Positions 7,332 to 9,821 of a DNA stretch of 9,821 nt are shown here, piece by piece. Position 1 is the stretch's first letter. Every line of letters begins with the position of its first letter. Under the pieces are notes generated by a model. It had not been told where the DNA came from. It made no database searches and was given only the letters and a program-made list of their open reading frames with translations. Source of the stretch: Coxiellaceae bacterium (GTDB lineage Bacteria; Pseudomonadota; Gammaproteobacteria; Coxiellales; Coxiellaceae). The position numbers were made by a program, and so were the translations under genes. Location: contig JABABC010000008.1 of NCBI GenBank assembly GCA_014238445.1, forward strand, positions 1 to 9,821. The letters are read 5' to 3'.

Positions 7332-8585
7332 TTAACGATCTATTTCACCAAAAACAACATCAATGGTCGAAATTACGGCCACCAAATCTGACAACATATG
7401 ACCGCGTGACATTTCATTAATCGCAGCCAAATGCGGGAAACTTGCTGCTCGAATTTTCAAACGATACGGCTTGTTCGCACCATCAGAAACTACATACACT
7501 CCAAACTCACCTTTGGGATGTTCCGTCGCACTGTACGCCTCGCCAGGAGGTACTGAATAACCTTCCGTAAAATGCTTGAAGTGATGGATCATTGCTTCCA
7601 TATCCGCCTTCATGATCGCACGCGGCGGAGGTGCGACCTTATAATCATCCAATATCACAGGGCCTGGGTGATTACGCAGCCACTGAATACATTGACGAAT
7701 GATGCGCGTCGATTGCCGCATTTCTTCGACTCGCACTAAATAACGATCATAACAATCCCCTCGCGTACCAACAGGAATGTCAAAATCCAATTGATCATAC
7801 ACTTCATAGGGCTGTGTTTTTCGTAAATCCCAATCCACGCCAGAAGCTCTCAACATCGGGCCCGTAAACCCTAAGTCAACCGCACGTTCAGGTGAGACAA
7901 CAGCTATGTCCACTGTCCGTTGTTTAAAAATACGATTATCCGTTAACAACGATTCATATTCATCAACCAAAGCAGGAAAGCGCTCTGTAAAATCCCAAAT
8001 GAAATCTAATAAAGAGCCGGTTCGATTTGCATTACGTCGTGCTGTTTGCTTTTCATTATGCCAACGAGAAGGCTGATACTGTGGCATTTCATCTGGCAAA
8101 TCTCGATACACACCACCAGGGCGAAAATACGTGGCATGCATACGAGCACCAGAAACTGCCTCATAGCAATCCAGTAAATCCTCACGCTCACGGAAACAAT
8201 ACAAAATCGGCGTCATGGCTCCCACATCCAATGCAGCAGCCCCCACCCACATGAGGTGATTCAAAATACGCGTAATCTCTGCAAACATGACACGGATATA
8301 CTGCGCTCTCACGGGTGGCTTAAGCCCTAGCAGCTTCTCAATTGCCAATACGTAACCATGCTCATTACACATCATTGAGACATAGTCTAAGCGGTCCATA
8401 TAACCAATACTGTGATTGAAGGGTTTTGATTCAGCCAATTTTTCGGTGGCACGATGCAATAAACCAATGTGCGTATCGATGTCTTTAATCAACTCGCCAT
8501 CCGCTTCTACGATCAAACGTAGCACACCATGCGCCGCTGGGTGCTGAGGACCAAAATTAAACTTATAAGACTGTATCTCAGCCAT
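7332..8585 (-). CDS. nuoD: NADH-quinone oxidoreductase subunit D (49 kDa, quinone site)
   Basis: Peripheral-arm subunit related to the large subunit of NiFe hydrogenases. With NuoB it forms the quinone-reduction site. The frame is open up to 8618, but I place the start at ATG 8585: AAGGAG lies six bases upstream and the protein then begins MAEIQSYKFNFGPQHPAAHG, the usual NuoD N-terminus, giving 417 residues. The quinone-ligating pair His19 (in PAAHG) and Tyr68 (in DRLDYVSMM) has the same 49-residue spacing as His59/Tyr108 of the bovine protein. Other signatures are GLLHRATEKLAE, RILNHLMWVG, FREREDLLDCYEAVSGARMH, EHPKGEFGVYVVSDGANKPY, and the C-terminal IDVVFGEIDR. The NiFe-binding cysteines of hydrogenases are absent, as expected. 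The first eight bases overlap the end of nuoC in another frame (ATGGCTGA). In E. coli these two genes are fused. Stop TAA. Confidence 0.97.
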   Translation of the reverse strand: MAEIQSYKFNFGPQHPAAHGVLRLIVEADGELIKDIDTHIGLLHRATEKLAESKPFNHSIGYMDRLDYVSMMCNEHGYVLAIEKLLGLKPPVRAQYIRVMFAEITRILNHLMWVGAAALDVGAMTPILYCFREREDLLDCYEAVSGARMHATYFRPGGVYRDLPDEMPQYQPSRWHNEKQTARRNANRTGSLLDFIWDFTERFPALVDEYESLLTDNRIFKQRTVDIAVVSPERAVDLGFTGPMLRASGVDWDLRKTQPYEVYDQLDFDIPVGTRGDCYDRYLVRVEEMRQSTRIIRQCIQWLRNHPGPVILDDYKVAPPPRAIMKADMEAMIHHFKHFTEGYSVPPGEAYSATEHPKGEFGVYVVSDGANKPYRLKIRAASFPHLAAINEMSRGHMLSDLVAVISTIDVVFGEIDR

Positions 8586-9267
8586 TGGCTTCTCCTTCAT
8601 CAGATCCTGTGGAAGCATAACGATGATCTTGACGTATCACCTTAGGCACCAACACTCGCTCTTGAATACTCACAGGCTCATAAATACATTGCTCTGTTTC
8701 AGCGTCATAACGCATTTCAACTTCACCTATTAACGGGAAATCCTTACGAAAAGGGTGACCTGAAAAACCATAGTCAGTAAGAAGACGACGAAGGTCGGGA
8801 TGACCATCAAACACAATACCGAATAGATCAAAAGCCTCTCGCTCATACCAATTCGCAGAAGGCCAAATACCGTTAACAGAAGGGATGATCGGATCAGGCT
8901 CTAAATACACTTTCAACCGTAGCCGCTGATTGTGCGCTATCGATAATAAATGATACACCACACCATAGCGTGGCTTATCCCACGGAATGACCCGGTGCAT
9001 ATCGCCTTCTGTCACGCCTCTTGAAAATCCAGACGCTGTGGCTTCGTGTGTTCGCCAATCACAACACCCATAGTGCAAATAATCCACACCACACACATCG
9101 AGTAATGTTTTAAATTGAAACCGCGGCTCATCGCGTAACTGTTCACACACCGATAACAGTGCTTTAGGCTGCAACTCAATCGTCACACAGTCCAGCTGCT
9201 CAATCTGATCGATCTGCTCACCACAAAACTGCTCTATTGCATCTGCTAATTGTTGAAAATTACCCAT
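8578..9267 (-). CDS. nuoC: NADH-quinone oxidoreductase subunit C (30 kDa)
   Basis: Cofactor-free peripheral-arm subunit (30 kDa/Nqo5 family) that packs against NuoD near the quinone site. From ATG 9267 it has 229 residues. An N-terminal alpha/beta domain (about 28-125) includes LLDVCGVDYLHYG and YGVVYHLLSIAHNQRLRLKV. The family signature runs from Trp140 to Leu179 (WYEREAFDLFGIVFDGHPDL, then RRLLTDYGFSGHPFRKDFPL). A C-terminal tail follows that in E. coli continues into the fused NuoD. Here NuoC ends independently (EGEANG, TGA) and overlaps nuoD by eight bases. The start is not certain: a TTG at 9279 would add four residues (MTRV). I prefer the ATG, although its only Shine-Dalgarno-like match, AAGG, is just three bases away. 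The gap to nuoB is 23 bases from the ATG, or 11 from the TTG. Confidence 0.95.
   Translation of the reverse strand: MGNFQQLADAIEQFCGEQIDQIEQLDCVTIELQPKALLSVCEQLRDEPRFQFKTLLDVCGVDYLHYGCCDWRTHEATASGFSRGVTEGDMHRVIPWDKPRYGVVYHLLSIAHNQRLRLKVYLEPDPIIPSVNGIWPSANWYEREAFDLFGIVFDGHPDLRRLLTDYGFSGHPFRKDFPLIGEVEMRYDAETEQCIYEPVSIQERVLVPKVIRQDHRYASTGSDEGEANG
8592..8597 (-). promoter_or_regulatory. Shine-Dalgarno deciding the nuoD start
   Basis: AAGGAG on the minus strand, six bases before ATG 8585 and inside the last codons of nuoC. It favours the 417-residue NuoD over the upstream in-frame ATG at 8618, whose extra 11 residues (MLPQDLMKEKP) do not resemble a NuoD N-terminus. Confidence 0.75.
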
Positions 9268-9290
9268 AACCCTTGTCAAACCTTATTCAG

Positions 9291-9773
9291 CTAATCTCTA
9301 TCAAACTGTTTTTTGCGAGTGATTTTATTTTGCAACTGAATCACACCATACACCAAGGCTTCTGCAGTTGGAGGACAACCTGGTACATAAATATCTACGG
9401 GAACAATGCGATCACAACCCCGAGTCACTGAGTAAGAATAATGATAATACCCCCCACCATTCGCACAAGAACCCATAGAAATTACCCAACGTGGCTCTGC
9501 CATTTGATCATAGACACGGCGTAATGCCGGAGCCATTTTGTTCACTAACGTGCCAGAAACAATCATCACATCAGATTGACGCGGGCTAGGGCGAGGAATC
9601 ACACCAAAACGATCCATATCATAACGTGACATCCACGCATGCATCATTTCGACAGCACAGCAAGCCAAGCCAAAGGTCATGGGCCATAAAGAGCCTGCAC
9701 GCGCCCAATTAATCAAAGCCTCTGAGGAGGCAAGAATAAAACCTTGATGATTTTCTTTTTGTAATTCCATCAT
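9291..9773 (-). CDS. nuoB: NADH-quinone oxidoreductase subunit B ([4Fe-4S] N2 cluster)
   Basis: Holds the terminal cluster N2, which reduces quinone at the interface with NuoD. It is homologous to the small subunit of NiFe hydrogenases. It has 160 residues, the compact form common in alpha- and betaproteobacteria and many gammaproteobacteria (E. coli is longer at the N-terminus). The N2 ligands are all present: the tandem pair Cys38-Cys39 (FGLACCAVEMMH), Cys103 (MGSCANGGGYYHYSYSV) and Cys133 (VPGCPPTAEAL). SRYDMDRFGVIPRPSPRQSD (49-68) and the TLVNKMAPALRRVYDQM helix are further signatures. It starts with tandem ATG ATG at 9773/9770; an AGG seven bases before the first supports 9773. It lies 22 bases after the nuoA stop, and its stop is TAG. 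Confidence 0.98.
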   Translation of the reverse strand: MMELQKENHQGFILASSEALINWARAGSLWPMTFGLACCAVEMMHAWMSRYDMDRFGVIPRPSPRQSDVMIVSGTLVNKMAPALRRVYDQMAEPRWVISMGSCANGGGYYHYSYSVTRGCDRIVPVDIYVPGCPPTAEALVYGVIQLQNKITRKKQFDRD

Positions 9774-9795
9774 TAAAAAACCTAGTTAACTACAC

Positions 9796-9821
9796 TTACT
9801 GCCACTCCAATGCGCCTTGCT
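9796..9821 (-). CDS. nuoA: NADH-quinone oxidoreductase subunit A, C-terminal end only (runs off the right end)
   Basis: Only the last seven codons and the TAA stop lie in the window. They read QGALEWQ, the characteristic C-terminus of NuoA (ND3 family), where a G-A-L-E-W ending is common. This small three-helix membrane subunit of complex I sits next to NuoH and NuoJ/K, and its gene is normally first in the operon. The identification rests on this short tail plus its position 22 bases upstream of nuoB on the same strand, which together make it very likely. The promoter of the operon should lie upstream of this gene, outside the window. Confidence 0.9.

Noticed and set aside
8006..8254. Small open frames on both strands within nuoD
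   Set aside because: Fully contained in conserved NuoD sequence. The His/Pro-rich plus-strand product is a reverse-reading artefact.
1..9821. Searched for mobile elements, CRISPR arrays, RNA genes, inserted accessory genes and internal terminators
   Set aside because: Coding is essentially continuous on one strand in canonical nuo order, the gaps are 40 bases or less, and I saw no repeats or strong hairpins. The window contains no sign of an undescribed system.

Overview
The window is an almost complete slice of one operon, all on the minus strand. It encodes the proton-pumping NADH:quinone oxidoreductase (respiratory complex I, NDH-1). Read in transcription order from the right-hand end, the genes are: the last residues of nuoA, then nuoB, nuoC, nuoD, nuoE, nuoF, nuoG, nuoH, nuoI, nuoJ, nuoK and the first third of nuoL. 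This is the canonical bacterial nuoA-N order with nothing inserted. The operon's promoter (upstream of nuoA), the rest of nuoL, and nuoM and nuoN should lie beyond the two ends of the window.

Layout: positions 9796-9821 hold the NuoA tail. Positions 7332-9773 hold the quinone-binding connecting module (NuoB, NuoC, NuoD). Positions 3130-7305 hold the NADH-dehydrogenase module and the iron-sulfur wire (NuoE, NuoF, NuoG). Positions 1-3133 hold the membrane arm and its linker (NuoH, the ferredoxin-like NuoI, NuoJ, NuoK and partial NuoL). Electrons pass from NADH to FMN in NuoF, along Fe-S clusters in NuoF, NuoG, NuoI and NuoB, to quinone at the NuoB/NuoD/NuoH interface. NuoH, J, K and L (with A, M and N) carry out proton translocation. 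Every cluster-ligating cysteine set I checked is present, and so are the key membrane acidic residues I could place, so the complex looks functional.

Genes are packed tightly. There are ATGA or GTGA four-base overlaps at nuoE/F, nuoG/H and nuoJ/K, a TAATG one-base overlap at nuoI/J, an eight-base overlap at nuoC/D, and gaps of 10-40 bases elsewhere. This implies one polycistronic mRNA with translational coupling. No stretch over 300 bases lacks a gene. I found no RNA gene, mobile element, repeat array, CRISPR or convincing internal promoter or terminator.

Organism: a Gram-negative proteobacterium with GC in the low-to-mid 40s by eye. Separate nuoC and nuoD (fused in E. coli), a short 164-residue NuoI, absence of the E. 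coli-type N7 cluster in NuoG, and motifs such as EHPKGEFG in NuoD point to a gamma- or betaproteobacterium outside the Enterobacterales. A Legionellales/Coxiella-like gammaproteobacterium is my best guess, with low confidence. This is ordinary core metabolism. I do not see a new biological system here, and the findings are correspondingly modest.
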